Source: Flavobacteriia bacterium (lineage in GTDB: Bacteria > Bacteroidota > Bacteroidia > Flavobacteriales > Flavobacteriaceae). Taken from it: a DNA stretch of 64,000 bases. Location of the stretch: contig RDYL01000010.1 of the NCBI GenBank assembly GCA_004293165.1, positions 1-64,000 on the forward strand. The letters are read 5' to 3'. The position numbers and the translations under genes were made by a program. The notes under the pieces are model-generated. The model was not told the DNA's origin. It saw nothing but the letters and a program-made list of their open reading frames with translations, and did no database searches. Below are positions 1-8,901 of the stretch, in pieces (the first letter of the stretch is position 1; every line of letters begins with the position of its first letter).

Positions 1-2
1 TT

Positions 3-288
3 CTAGTAACTATTGCGATAGTTTTAGCTACTTTAATTATTTGTTGCGCAGAAGATGATTTTCAAGAGACTGCTGGGATGTGCCCAATGATCATTGATAC
101 AAATCCAGATAAAGCGGCTACAAACATACCTCTTAATCAAGTAATCACGGTTACTTTTAATGAGGAAATGAACCCTTCAATTTAAAATCTATGGTGAAGG
201 TGAAAACGAAAAAGTAGCACCTTTTGAAAATAAATATCCTGAAGAACGATTTTATAATAGAACTATAATTATAGATATCATAAAATAA
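3..288 (+). pseudogene. Remnant of an Ig-like domain lipoprotein gene
   Basis: The window opens inside a reading frame with a hydrophobic stretch ending in Cys-Cys, then an acidic linker and a segment reading TNPDKAATNIP and TFNEEMNP. That pattern is typical of bacterial Ig-like (Big_5 type) domains in Bacteroidota surface lipoproteins. The frame stops at 183-185. A second open stretch in another frame (187-288) begins IYGEGENEKV and could be the strand that normally follows in such a domain. A frame change together with a missing middle suggests a decayed or internally deleted gene. The true start lies left of the window, so it is not certain that the two pieces once formed one gene. Confidence 0.45.
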
Positions 289-293
289 ATATT

Positions 294-328
294 AAAAAAT
301 CCGATTTGAATTCAAATCGGATTTTTTA
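294..328 (+). terminator. Intrinsic terminator after the lipoprotein remnant
   Basis: Perfect inverted repeat CCGATTTG / CAAATCGG around a 4-nt loop, flanked by an A-run on the left and a T-run on the right. It could work in both directions. Confidence 0.8.
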
Positions 329-374
329 TAACAAGTTAGGCGTTAAAGAGCCTTATTTTGTTATAAAAAATCAC

Positions 375-382
375 TACCTTTG
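375..382 (+). promoter_or_regulatory. Bacteroidota -7 promoter box before mlaE
   Basis: TACCTTTG fits the TAnnTTTG -7 consensus of Bacteroidota and lies 35 nt before the mlaE start codon. No good TTG -33 element is seen at 18 to 20 nt upstream, so only the -7 half is supported. Confidence 0.5.
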
Positions 383-416
383 GTAAGTACTTTACAAAAA
401 TTATCATCAAAAAATT

Positions 417-1202
417 ATGAAACAGTATTTCGCAAACATAATTGAAATGATAAAATCTTTCTTAAAAGAAATTGGCGAAATATCTTATTTTGCAGGTCGA
501 TTTTTTAGAGAATTTCTATTTCCACCCTACGAATTTAAAGAATTCTTACGCCAATGCTATTATATTGGTAACCGTTCACTATTTTTAGTTGGGGTAACGG
601 GATTTATTATTGGATTGGTTTTCACGTTACAGTCGCGACCTACCTTGCAAGAGTTTGGAGCTGTTTCTTGGATGGCTTCCATGGTGAGTGTTTCTATAAT
701 TAGAGAAATTGGTCCAATCATCACCGCTTTAATTTGCGCGGGAAGAATTGGATCGGGTATTGGAGCCGAATTAGGTTCTATGAAAGTTACCGAACAAATA
801 GATGCTATGGAAGTTTCAGGCACCAATCCGTTTAAATATTTAGTCATAACCCGAATTCTAGCTACTAGTCTAATGTTGCCGCTGTTAGTTATTTTTGGCG
901 ATGTGTTGGCTATCTATGGTTCCTATTTAGTGGAAAATGTAAAAGACAATGTATCGTTTCAACTTTACTTTAATCAAGTTTTTAATATATTAGAATTTAG
1001 CGATCTTATTCCGGCAACCTTAAAAACATTTTTCTTTGGTTTTGCCATTGGATTAATAGGTTGCTACAAAGGGTATTATTGTAAAAAAGGCACGGCTGGC
1101 GTTGGAAAAGCAGCCAATGAAGCAGTTGTTTATACCTCTATGCTCCTATTTGTAATTGATTTTATTGCCGTTTTTGTAACCAACATTTTTTATGACATGT
1201 AA
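417..1202 (+). CDS. mlaE: MlaE-family ABC transporter permease
   Basis: Inner-membrane permease of an MCE-type phospholipid transporter that moves lipids between the inner and outer membranes. The 261 residues hold about five hydrophobic segments (first near 55-72, others near 150-170, 200-220 and 240-258) and the family motif EQIDAM at 126-131, just after a glycine-rich GSGIGAELGS stretch. Length is normal for the family. It is the first gene of a compact operon: the ATPase gene follows after 1 nt and the MCE protein after that. Permease, ATPase and MlaD-like protein in this order is the usual Bacteroidota arrangement. MlaA, MlaB and MlaC equivalents are not adjacent. Confidence 0.93.
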   Translation: MKQYFANIIEMIKSFLKEIGEISYFAGRFFREFLFPPYEFKEFLRQCYYIGNRSLFLVGVTGFIIGLVFTLQSRPTLQEFGAVSWMASMVSVSIIREIGPIITALICAGRIGSGIGAELGSMKVTEQIDAMEVSGTNPFKYLVITRILATSLMLPLLVIFGDVLAIYGSYLVENVKDNVSFQLYFNQVFNILEFSDLIPATLKTFFFGFAIGLIGCYKGYYCKKGTAGVGKAANEAVVYTSMLLFVIDFIAVFVTNIFYDM

Positions 1203-1203
1203 T

Positions 1204-1947
1204 ATGGAAACAAAAAAAGAGCCCATAATAGTAATAAAAGATTTGCATAAAACTTTTGGAACCAACACCGTTTTAAATGGCTTTCATATGGTTTTAAACG
1301 AAGGAGAAAACTTGGTTGTAATGGGAAAATCAGGTTCTGGAAAATCGGTGATGATTAAATGTGTTATTGGATTAGAAACACCCGATAGTGGCTCTATTTT
1401 TGTAATGAACAAAGAGATTAATACGCTTGAACGCGAGGAAATTGACGAACTTCGCACCGAAATTGGCTTTCTTTTTCAAGGAAGTGCCTTATATGATTCA
1501 ATGTCAGTTCGAGAAAATTTAGAATTCCCATTACGAAGACACACCAAAAAATTTGGCAAAATTGAAGACACTACTCCGTTAGTTATGGAAGCATTAGAAA
1601 GTGTAGGTTTAGCAAGCGCAATTGACTTAATGCCAAATGAACTTTCTGGCGGTATGAAACGTAGAATTGCCTTAGCTAGAACCTTAATACTAAAACCAAA
1701 AATAATTTTATACGACGAGCCTACAACAGGTTTAGACCCAATAACTTCAAAAGAAATTATACTTTTGATGCAATCCATTCAAGAAAAATACAATACTTCC
1801 TCTATTATCATTACGCATGATGTAGATTGTGCCAAAGCAATCGCAAATAGAATGGTTTTATTAATAGATGGAATTAACTATATTGAAGGAACTTTTGATG
1901 AATTAAACGCTTCAAACGATCCGAAAGTGCAAGCCTTTTTTAAATAA
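1204..1947 (+). CDS. mlaF: MlaF-family ABC transporter ATP-binding protein
   Basis: Cytoplasmic ATPase that powers the MlaE permease. It has Walker A GKSGSGKS (about residues 41-48), the ABC signature LSGGMKRR, Walker B IILYDEPTTGLD and a switch histidine in IITHD. I start it at the ATG at 1204, 1 nt after the mlaE stop. An in-frame ATG at 1192 would overlap mlaE and add four residues with no family support. The mlaD gene begins 6 nt after its stop, so the three are probably translated from one mRNA. Confidence 0.93.
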   Translation: METKKEPIIVIKDLHKTFGTNTVLNGFHMVLNEGENLVVMGKSGSGKSVMIKCVIGLETPDSGSIFVMNKEINTLEREEIDELRTEIGFLFQGSALYDSMSVRENLEFPLRRHTKKFGKIEDTTPLVMEALESVGLASAIDLMPNELSGGMKRRIALARTLILKPKIILYDEPTTGLDPITSKEIILLMQSIQEKYNTSSIIITHDVDCAKAIANRMVLLIDGINYIEGTFDELNASNDPKVQAFFK

Positions 1948-1953
1948 AATAGT

Positions 1954-2928
1954 ATGGAAAAAACAGATCAACAAAAAATACGATTGGGTTTATTTATCAT
2001 TATAGGTTCGCTATTTTTTTTAGCAGCAATCTATTTTGTGGGAAATAAGCAAAATTTATTTGGCAACACAAGTAACCTAAAAGCGGTTTTTGGCAATGTA
2101 AGCGGCTTACAAGTTGGAAATAACGTTAGATATGCCGGCATGGATATTGGAACCGTTAAGAGCATTGAAATGGTGAATGATACAACTATAAATGTATCGA
2201 TGGCTATTGAAGATAAAATGCTAATACACATTAAAAAAGATGCCATAGCCACCATAGGTTCTGATGGACTAGTGGGTAATATGATTATTAATATTATTCC
2301 AGGAAAAGGAAATGAAAATGCTGTTATTCCTGGCGATATTATTCAATCTTATAGTAAATCTAGCACAGATGAAATGCTAAAAACATTAGATGTAACCAAC
2401 AAAAACGCAGCACTTTTAACTGCCGACTTATTAAAAATAACGCATGAAATCAACAAAGGAAACGGAACCGTTGGTGTACTTCTTCGAGATTCATTAATGG
2501 CGCAAGATTTAAAAGCTACAATGAATTATTTAAAGGAAACCACAAAAGGAACCACTGCATCTGTAGCTAATTTGAATAAAATGATTGCTGATTTGAATCA
2601 AAAAGACAATGTAATTGGCGTTTTAAAAGATAAAGAAGTGGCATTACAAATGAAAACTATAATTACCAATTTGGAAAAATCGAGTACTGAAATTGATAAA
2701 GTGGTAATCAATTTGAATGCTACCATTACCAACATCAAAGAAGGAAAAGGAGCCATAAATTATTTATCAAACAATCCTAAACTTGTACAACAAATTGACT
2801 CAACTATTACAAATGTAAACAAAGCTAGTATTAAATTAAATGAAGATTTAGAAGCTTTAAAACACAATTTTTTGTTTAGAGGCTATTTCAAAAAACAAGC
2901 GAAGGAGAAAGCGAAGCAAGGGAAATAG
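1954..2928 (+). CDS. mlaD: MlaD/MCE domain lipid-binding protein
   Basis: Substrate-binding component of the MCE lipid transporter, anchored in the inner membrane and projecting into the periplasm. One transmembrane helix lies at about residues 10-27. The MCE domain follows (about 38-115), with the characteristic VSGLQVGNNVRYAGMDIGTV segment. The C-terminal half is a long Asn/Lys-rich helical region, as in hexameric MCE rings. At 324 residues it has one MCE domain, as in MlaD, rather than several as in PqiB or YebT. It closes the operon. Confidence 0.92.
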   Translation: MEKTDQQKIRLGLFIIIGSLFFLAAIYFVGNKQNLFGNTSNLKAVFGNVSGLQVGNNVRYAGMDIGTVKSIEMVNDTTINVSMAIEDKMLIHIKKDAIATIGSDGLVGNMIINIIPGKGNENAVIPGDIIQSYSKSSTDEMLKTLDVTNKNAALLTADLLKITHEINKGNGTVGVLLRDSLMAQDLKATMNYLKETTKGTTASVANLNKMIADLNQKDNVIGVLKDKEVALQMKTIITNLEKSSTEIDKVVINLNATITNIKEGKGAINYLSNNPKLVQQIDSTITNVNKASIKLNEDLEALKHNFLFRGYFKKQAKEKAKQGK

Positions 2929-2940
2929 CTATTGAAGTAA

Positions 2941-2970
2941 AAAACTAATAATAGTAGTTTATATTTTTTA
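2941..2970 (+). terminator. Possible weak terminator after mlaD
   Basis: Short inverted repeat AAACTA / TAGTTT followed by a T-rich stretch. The stem is short, so the call is tentative. Confidence 0.3.
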
Positions 2971-2980
2971 TCATTTATTT

Positions 2981-3649
2981 CTATTTAAAATCTTTTGTAT
3001 TTACTTGTCTGTTTTCAATTATTCCATCTTCAGAAAATTGGTCATAATCTTCATTTACAATAAAATTTAATTTTTCTAATTCTTTTTCATTTATTAAATT
3101 TCCATTTGTAAAATCTACAAAGTGAATATTTCCATATTTACAAAAGTAAAAGCAAAACCTTTCTTTCGAGTCAGTCCAAAAAACATATTCAGGAATACTT
3201 GAATCGCATCTTTCAAGCCAAAAGAAAATTTCGAAAAGACTTTCAATTTCTGAAATTTCACTTTCTATTGCTTCTTTATAAGTTTTTGAATTTGTAATTT
3301 TAGAGAGTTCTGAATATGCATTAATTACTTTTAAATAATCGTGTTTTAAATTTCCGAAAAAATCTAATTTAAGGTGAGAAATTAGAATTAACTTTTCGGT
3401 TTTCAGAAACTTCAATACTTCTGTTATTTTTTCTGATAAAACTTTTGGATAAGAATTAATTTCTGAGTGATTTAACATTATACTAAATCCTGAATAATTT
3501 AGCTTTTCATTTTTCAATGATATTGCATCAAACATTTCATCATCAACTGTGTCAAATTCTTCATCAAAAAAACTTTGTTGAAATTCTTTTATTAAACTTG
3601 AAATGTTTTTCTGGTTTTTAAAAACCTGAATTCTGTCTATAAGTTTCAT
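2981..3649 (-). CDS. Hypothetical protein, unknown function
   Basis: I do not recognise this 222-residue protein. It is very rich in Lys, Glu, Phe, Ile and Asn, lacks a signal peptide or membrane helix, and looks soluble and cytoplasmic. The second half has aromatic strands (EYVFWTDSKERFCFYF, then GNIHFVDFTNG). Its DNA looks even more AT-rich than its neighbours. It follows cmk in the same direction with a 33-nt gap, so it could be transcribed from cmk, but no functional link is evident. The size and style resemble orphan or immunity-like accessory genes; that is only an impression. Confidence 0.7.
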   Translation of the reverse strand: MKLIDRIQVFKNQKNISSLIKEFQQSFFDEEFDTVDDEMFDAISLKNEKLNYSGFSIMLNHSEINSYPKVLSEKITEVLKFLKTEKLILISHLKLDFFGNLKHDYLKVINAYSELSKITNSKTYKEAIESEISEIESLFEIFFWLERCDSSIPEYVFWTDSKERFCFYFCKYGNIHFVDFTNGNLINEKELEKLNFIVNEDYDQFSEDGIIENRQVNTKDFK

Positions 3650-3682
3650 ATTTTTTTGTTCAGCTTTAATATAACCTTTTAC

Positions 3683-4366
3683 CTACAATTTCTTCTTCAC
3701 CAACTTTAAAACCAATTCAAATTGCTCTTTTTTACTTAGCGAAGAATTATCAATTTCAATAGCATCAACCGCTTTTACAAGTGGCGAATCATCTCTGTGG
3801 GTATCAATATAATCACGCTCTTCCACGTTTTGAAGTACTTCTTCAAAAGTAACGTGTTGTCCTTTTTCTACTAATTCATCAAAACGGCGTTGTGCTCTAG
3901 TTTTCGAACTCGCCGTCATGAATAATTTTAATTCGGCATCTGGAAAAACAACCGTACAAATATCTCTTCCATCCATCACAATGCCTTTGTCTTTACCCAT
4001 TTCTTGCTGTTGTTCTACTAATTTAGCACGCACTTCAGAAATTTCGGCCACTTTACTCACCATGCGAGAAACTTCGATGGTTCTGATTTGCATTTCAATA
4101 TTTTCGTTATTCAAATACATTTCGGCAAATCCTAAAGTAGGATTGAATTGAAAACGCAAATTAATCGTTGGCAATTGAGCAATCAAACTGGCTTTGTCTA
4201 AATGTGTTTCAGAAACCAAGTTGTGTTGCATCGCAAAATACGCTACAGCGCGATACATTGCACCGGTATCTACATAAACATAACCTAATGCTGCAGCCAA
4301 TTGCTTAGCCAATGTACTTTTTCCTGTTGACGAAAAACCGTCGATTGCTATGGTAATTTTTTTCAT
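3683..4366 (-). CDS. cmk: (d)CMP kinase
   Basis: Cytidylate kinase phosphorylates CMP and dCMP with ATP in pyrimidine salvage and recycling. The P-loop GFSSTGKST is at residues 10-18, followed by the VDTGAMYRAV substrate motif. The DGRDICTVVFPDAELK segment and the RAQRRFDE lid also fit the family, as does the length (227 residues). It lies downstream of porQ and lon on the same strand, an association often seen in flavobacteria, with a 160-nt gap from porQ. Confidence 0.96.
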   Translation of the reverse strand: MKKITIAIDGFSSTGKSTLAKQLAAALGYVYVDTGAMYRAVAYFAMQHNLVSETHLDKASLIAQLPTINLRFQFNPTLGFAEMYLNNENIEMQIRTIEVSRMVSKVAEISEVRAKLVEQQQEMGKDKGIVMDGRDICTVVFPDAELKLFMTASSKTRAQRRFDELVEKGQHVTFEEVLQNVEERDYIDTHRDDSPLVKAVDAIEIDNSSLSKKEQFELVLKLVKKKL

Positions 4367-4526
4367 ATTTTGTCACGAAAACGCTATGGCGCTAGTTTCT
4401 ATTTAATATTTTTCTAAACTAATAATTTTAAAACATATAAGTCATAAAAGTTTTTTAAGTATTACTTTATGAATAAAGAAGTTCATTTAAGCTAATCACT
4501 AATTACTTTTCACTAATCACTCTTTT

Positions 4527-5546
4527 CTACTCCAAATCAATCATCAAACCAAACAAACTGGTATTGGCTGCTACGGTATATCTTGAATACGAATAATCAA
4601 ATTTAACCTTTCCAAATCGAATTCCAAAACCAACGGAAATTCCAGAGAAATTTCGTTGCTCTAAAATTCGTAACTCTTCACTTCTTCTAAAATTATATCC
4701 TAATCTAATATTAAAGCCTTTTTCTGGAAACAATTCAGCCCCTAAAATTAAATGGCGTAAAGCATTGTTAAAAAAAGACACTTTTTCTTCTGTAGTACCA
4801 CCATCTAAGTTACTCTCTGCCCTGTTTGGATTTGAAAAAGCTATATTCCATTGTTGTAAATTTTCAAAGGTCATGTGCCAACGGATGGGAACATTTTCCA
4901 TCAATTGTGAAATTCCAGCATCTATAGCTAAAGGAAGTTTTTCATTGGTATCTTCATAAGGTTTGATTTGAAATCCTAAATTTCTAACCGTTAAACCATA
5001 ATTAATGTCGTTATCATAATCTACATATAAAAATCCCAAATCTACTGCAGCTCCCCATGAATTATAACTTTCTAACGTAGAAGAAATTAATTTTGCGTTG
5101 GCACCCACATACATGTCTGTCCAAGGCAAATTATAAGCATATCCAAACGACAAAGCGGCTTCACTCCCTGTAAAATCAGATGTTTGGTTGCCTAATTCGT
5201 CTCTTCCTTCAAAAGTTCCGTAATTGATGTAACTAATTCCTGCGTGAAAGGTTTGTAAATGTCGATCATAAGTATACGCGTAAGCAGCCGTTCCATAGGA
5301 CACTTCGCCATAATAACTTCCGTAATTTGCAGATAAGCGATTGTGCATTTTTGCATTAATTGTAGCCGGATTATAAAACGCTTGATTTACGTCGTAATCA
5401 ACGACTGTAACCGTTTTTCCTCCTAATGCAGCTTGTCTTGGTGATTGTGCTAAGTTTAAAAACTGATATACACTTTTACCTCCTATTTGACTAAAAGTAG
5501 TAGTCGATAGTAGAAATAATAAAAGGATTGCAATTTTTCTTCGCAT
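4527..5546 (-). CDS. porQ: Type IX secretion system protein PorQ
   Basis: Predicted outer-membrane beta-barrel protein of the PorV/PorQ group. PorQ belongs to the type IX secretion shuttle or attachment machinery that processes cargo with C-terminal sorting domains. The 339-residue protein starts with a cleavable signal peptide (MRRKIAILLLFLLSTTTFSQ). The mature start, with FLNLAQSPRQAALGG, is a typical PorQ opening. Alternating aromatic and glycine beta-strands continue to the C terminus. The lon-porQ-cmk neighbourhood supports the call. One likely cargo of the same system is encoded at 25525-28002. Confidence 0.88.
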   Translation of the reverse strand: MRRKIAILLLFLLSTTTFSQIGGKSVYQFLNLAQSPRQAALGGKTVTVVDYDVNQAFYNPATINAKMHNRLSANYGSYYGEVSYGTAAYAYTYDRHLQTFHAGISYINYGTFEGRDELGNQTSDFTGSEAALSFGYAYNLPWTDMYVGANAKLISSTLESYNSWGAAVDLGFLYVDYDNDINYGLTVRNLGFQIKPYEDTNEKLPLAIDAGISQLMENVPIRWHMTFENLQQWNIAFSNPNRAESNLDGGTTEEKVSFFNNALRHLILGAELFPEKGFNIRLGYNFRRSEELRILEQRNFSGISVGFGIRFGKVKFDYSYSRYTVAANTSLFGLMIDLE

Positions 5547-5612
5547 TTTATGGTGTTAATCTTACTTATAACGCAACTGCGAAGATAAAATTATATCGTA
5601 TAGTAAACAAAA

Positions 5613-5650
5613 AAAGAACTCTCAATAAATGAATTAATGAGAGTTCTTAT
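5613..5650 (-). terminator. Terminator after lon
   Basis: Inverted repeat AAGAACTCTCA / TGAGAGTTCTT with a short AT-rich loop. On the minus strand it is followed by a T-run and lies 26 nt past the lon stop codon. Confidence 0.8.
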
Positions 5651-5675
5651 TGGTATACTATTAAATTCTTAGTAT

Positions 5676-8138
5676 TTATTTTTTAAAATCCAATGATTTT
5701 GCATTTTTTACCTTTTGTTGGGTAATGGCAATATCTAATACTTCGCTCATTTTATCCACATAATGAAACGTTAAACCTTCAATGTAGTTAGGTTTAATTT
5801 CCTCAATATCACGTTTGTTTTCTTTACATAAAATGATTTCTTTGATATTGGCTCTTTTAGCAGCTAAGATTTTTTCTTTGATACCACCAACTGGTAATAC
5901 TTTTCCTCTCAAGGTAATTTCACCTGTCATCGCAATATTTTTCTTGATTCTTTTTTGAGTAAATGAAGAAACCATGGATGTCAACATAGCAATACCAGCA
6001 CTTGGTCCGTCTTTTGGAGTGGCACCTTCTGGTACGTGTATATGAATGTTGTAATTGTTTAAAACTTCAGGATTGATGCCTAAAAATTCAGCATTTGCAC
6101 GAATATATTCCAAAGCAATTGTCACCGATTCTTTCATAACCGTTCCTAAATTACCTGTCATCGTCATTGCTCCTTTTCCTTTTGAAATCAAGGATTCAAT
6201 AAACAATATATCGCCTCCTACAGAAGTCCAAGCTAATCCCGTAACTACACCCGCTACATCATTATTCTCATATTTATCACGCTCCATTCGAGGCGATTTT
6301 AAGACTTCTAAAATATCCGCATCCGAAACTTTTACGTTGTAGGTTTCTTCCATTGCAATTGATTTTGCGGCATGACGCACCACTTGAGCAATTTTTTTCT
6401 CTAAACCACGTACACCTGATTCACGCGTATAACCAACTACAATTTTTTCTAACTGTTTTTTACCAATTTGTAAATCTTTAGCCGTTAATCCATGCTCTTT
6501 TAATTGTTTTGGTAATAAGTGTGTTTTTGCAATCTCGATTTTTTCTTCAATTGTATAACCCGTCATTTCGATAATTTCCATACGGTCACGAAGTGCAGGT
6601 TGAATGGTTGACAAACTATTGGATGTTGCAATAAACATCACTTTTGATAAATCGTATCCTAGTTCCAAAAAATTATCATGGAATTCTTTGTTTTGCTCTG
6701 GATCTAAAACTTCTAACAACGCCGATGATGGATCGCCATTATGACTGGTCGATAATTTATCAATTTCATCTAAAACAAAAACAGGATTTGATGTTTTTGC
6801 CTTTTTGATGTTTTGAAGAATTCGTCCTGGCATAGCACCAATATAAGTTTTACGGTGACCACGAATTTCTGCTTCGTCCCGTAAACCACCTAACGACATT
6901 CTGATGTATTCTCTTCCTAAAGCTTCGGCAACCGACTTTCCAATGGAAGTTTTTCCCACTCCTGGAGGTCCGTACAAACAAAGAATTGGCGATTTCATAT
7001 CGTTACGCAATTTCAAAACTGCTAAATGTTCGATGATCCGTTTCTTTACTTCTTCTAAACCGTAATGATCTCTATCAAGAATTTTCTGAGCGCGTTTTAA
7101 GTCGAAATTATCTTTTGTAAACTCGTTCCAAGGCAATTCTAAAAACAACTCGATATAATTGCGTTGAATACCAAAATCAGGTGAATTTGGATTGGTTCGT
7201 TGCAATTTAGATAGTTCTTTTTCGAAATGTTTTGCTGTTTTATCGTCCCATTTTTTCTTTAAACCTTTGGCACGCATTTCTTCAATTTCAGCTTCATACG
7301 AAACACCTCCCAATTCCTCTTGGATGGTTTTCATTTGTTGCTGTAAGAAATATTCGCGTTGCTGTTGGTCTAAATCAAATCGAACTTTGGATTGAATATC
7401 GTTACGAACTTCTAACTTTTGAAGCTCTAAGTTCATAAAACGCAAGGTTTCAAGCGCTCTATCTTTTAAATTAGGAATCGATAATAATTTTTGCTTTTCT
7501 TCAACTGAAAGATTCATATTCGAAGAAACAAAATTGATTAAAAACGGATTACTTTCAATGTTTTTAATAGCAAAAGTAGCCTCAGTAGGGATATTTGGAC
7601 TTTCCTTAATAATTTGAATAGCTAATTCTTTGATTGATTCTACAATCGCTTTAAACTCTACATCTTTTTTATTTGGACGTTCTTCCGTAACCTCTTTAAT
7701 TTTAGCTTTAAGATAAGGCTCTTCTTGCGTAAAATTCTCAATTTCAAAGCGTTTTTTTCCCTGAAGAATTACGGTTGTATTTCCATCAGGCATTTTTAAA
7801 ACACGCATGATTCGGGCCACTGTTCCAATATGATGCACATCACTTGGTGATGGATCTTCTTCGTTTTCATCAATTTGCGCCACTACACCAATTATTTTTC
7901 CTTTGGCATTGGCATCATTGATTAGTTTAATCGATTTATCTCTTCCTGCGGTAATAGGAATTACAACGCCAGGAAATAAAACAGTGTTTCGTAAAGGTAA
8001 AATGGCTATATCTTCAGGTAAAGCCTCATTATTCATTTCTTCTTCATCTTCCGGCGTCATTAAAGGAATCAATTCTGAATCGGGATCCATTTCCTGAAGT
8101 GACAAATTGTCAATCGCTAATATTTTGTGATGTGGCAT
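5676..8138 (-). CDS. lon: ATP-dependent endopeptidase La (Lon)
   Basis: Cytoplasmic AAA+ protease that degrades misfolded and regulatory proteins. The 820 residues show the N-terminal substrate-binding domain (about 40-240), a coiled-coil region, Walker A GPPGVGKT near residue 390, Walker B VFVLDEIDK, and the serine-lysine protease domain. The catalytic serine is in PKDGPSAG (near 710) and the lysine in GGIKEKILAAK (near 753). This is full length for a LonA-type enzyme. It stands upstream of porQ on the same strand, but a strong terminator between them suggests separate transcription. Confidence 0.98.
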   Translation of the reverse strand: MPHHKILAIDNLSLQEMDPDSELIPLMTPEDEEEMNNEALPEDIAILPLRNTVLFPGVVIPITAGRDKSIKLINDANAKGKIIGVVAQIDENEEDPSPSDVHHIGTVARIMRVLKMPDGNTTVILQGKKRFEIENFTQEEPYLKAKIKEVTEERPNKKDVEFKAIVESIKELAIQIIKESPNIPTEATFAIKNIESNPFLINFVSSNMNLSVEEKQKLLSIPNLKDRALETLRFMNLELQKLEVRNDIQSKVRFDLDQQQREYFLQQQMKTIQEELGGVSYEAEIEEMRAKGLKKKWDDKTAKHFEKELSKLQRTNPNSPDFGIQRNYIELFLELPWNEFTKDNFDLKRAQKILDRDHYGLEEVKKRIIEHLAVLKLRNDMKSPILCLYGPPGVGKTSIGKSVAEALGREYIRMSLGGLRDEAEIRGHRKTYIGAMPGRILQNIKKAKTSNPVFVLDEIDKLSTSHNGDPSSALLEVLDPEQNKEFHDNFLELGYDLSKVMFIATSNSLSTIQPALRDRMEIIEMTGYTIEEKIEIAKTHLLPKQLKEHGLTAKDLQIGKKQLEKIVVGYTRESGVRGLEKKIAQVVRHAAKSIAMEETYNVKVSDADILEVLKSPRMERDKYENNDVAGVVTGLAWTSVGGDILFIESLISKGKGAMTMTGNLGTVMKESVTIALEYIRANAEFLGINPEVLNNYNIHIHVPEGATPKDGPSAGIAMLTSMVSSFTQKRIKKNIAMTGEITLRGKVLPVGGIKEKILAAKRANIKEIILCKENKRDIEEIKPNYIEGLTFHYVDKMSEVLDIAITQQKVKNAKSLDFKK

Positions 8139-8284
8139 ATGTATAAATATGGTCTTTTTGTCAGTATATTAAATTATTATCAACTATTTAAAATTACAAA
8201 TAACAAGCTTATTTTATTGATAATCAAATCATAAATTAACCTTAAACAGCAAATTCAAAAGTTATAGTTCAAGATGTATGCCAT

Positions 8285-8311
8285 AAAAAAATCCCGAAAC
8301 AATCGGGATCT
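8285..8311 (-). terminator. Terminator after the small lipoprotein gene
   Basis: ATCCCGA / TCGGGAT hairpin followed, on the minus strand, by a run of T. It lies about 22 nt past the stop at 8333. Confidence 0.8.
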
Positions 8312-8332
8312 AAAATTTATTACATCAATTGT

Positions 8333-8863
8333 TTATTTCGTGAAAACTATTTGGAGATTAGATGTTAAATAAATTGGTTCTCCACCTGAAGTAGTTCCTA
8401 CAACTTCTCCATTTTGAACTGTTGAAACTATTGTGTTTCCAGATAAAGTAGCAACATCTGTATATTCAACGCCTTCATCTAAATAAGTTATAGATAATTG
8501 ATTACCCGATAAAGCCCAAGTTCCTGTAAAATTTCCTTCATCAAAACATTCAATTGTTGAAGTTGCTCCATCCATATTAATATCAATACCCTTACTATTT
8601 GCAACAAAAGTATTATCACCGTTTAAAGTAATAAAACCCCCATTAAAACAATTTGTTTCATCCATTTGATTAGTTGAAGCAGTACCATCTCCATTCAAAT
8701 CGGTAGGAATTGAAGAATTAAAAGCGGTCATATAGTAGGTGCCTGTAACCGATGAACTTGCAGAAATATCAATTGCTGGATCAATTGGTTCGATATCACA
8801 AGAAACAGTTACTAATGCTATTGATAAAATTAAAAATTTTACGCTTGATTTTATAGATTTCAT
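8333..8863 (-). CDS. Lipocalin-like lipoprotein, function unknown
   Basis: A 176-residue lipoprotein with signal peptide and lipobox ALVTVSC (Cys22). The mature part starts with an acidic, Pro/Ser-rich linker. Beta-strand repeats follow, such as GGFITLNGDNTFVANS and GTWALSGNQLSITY. The pattern of FTGTWALSGNQL then VATLSGNTI resembles the lipocalin-like small lipoproteins common in flavobacteria. Two Asp-rich segments (DLNGDGTAS, DINMDGATS) could bind calcium. It is transcribed alone, with its own terminator. No specific ligand can be inferred. Confidence 0.8.
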   Translation of the reverse strand: MKSIKSSVKFLILSIALVTVSCDIEPIDPAIDISASSSVTGTYYMTAFNSSIPTDLNGDGTASTNQMDETNCFNGGFITLNGDNTFVANSKGIDINMDGATSTIECFDEGNFTGTWALSGNQLSITYLDEGVEYTDVATLSGNTIVSTVQNGEVVGTTSGGEPIYLTSNLQIVFTK

Positions 8864-8901
8864 AATTATATTTTAAAAGTTTTCAAATATAAAAAGATAT
8901 T

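Noticed and set aside
8139..8284. Possible gene or RNA upstream of lon
   Set aside because: The 146 nt are AT-rich without a good reading frame, hairpin or clear promoter; I see nothing to annotate.
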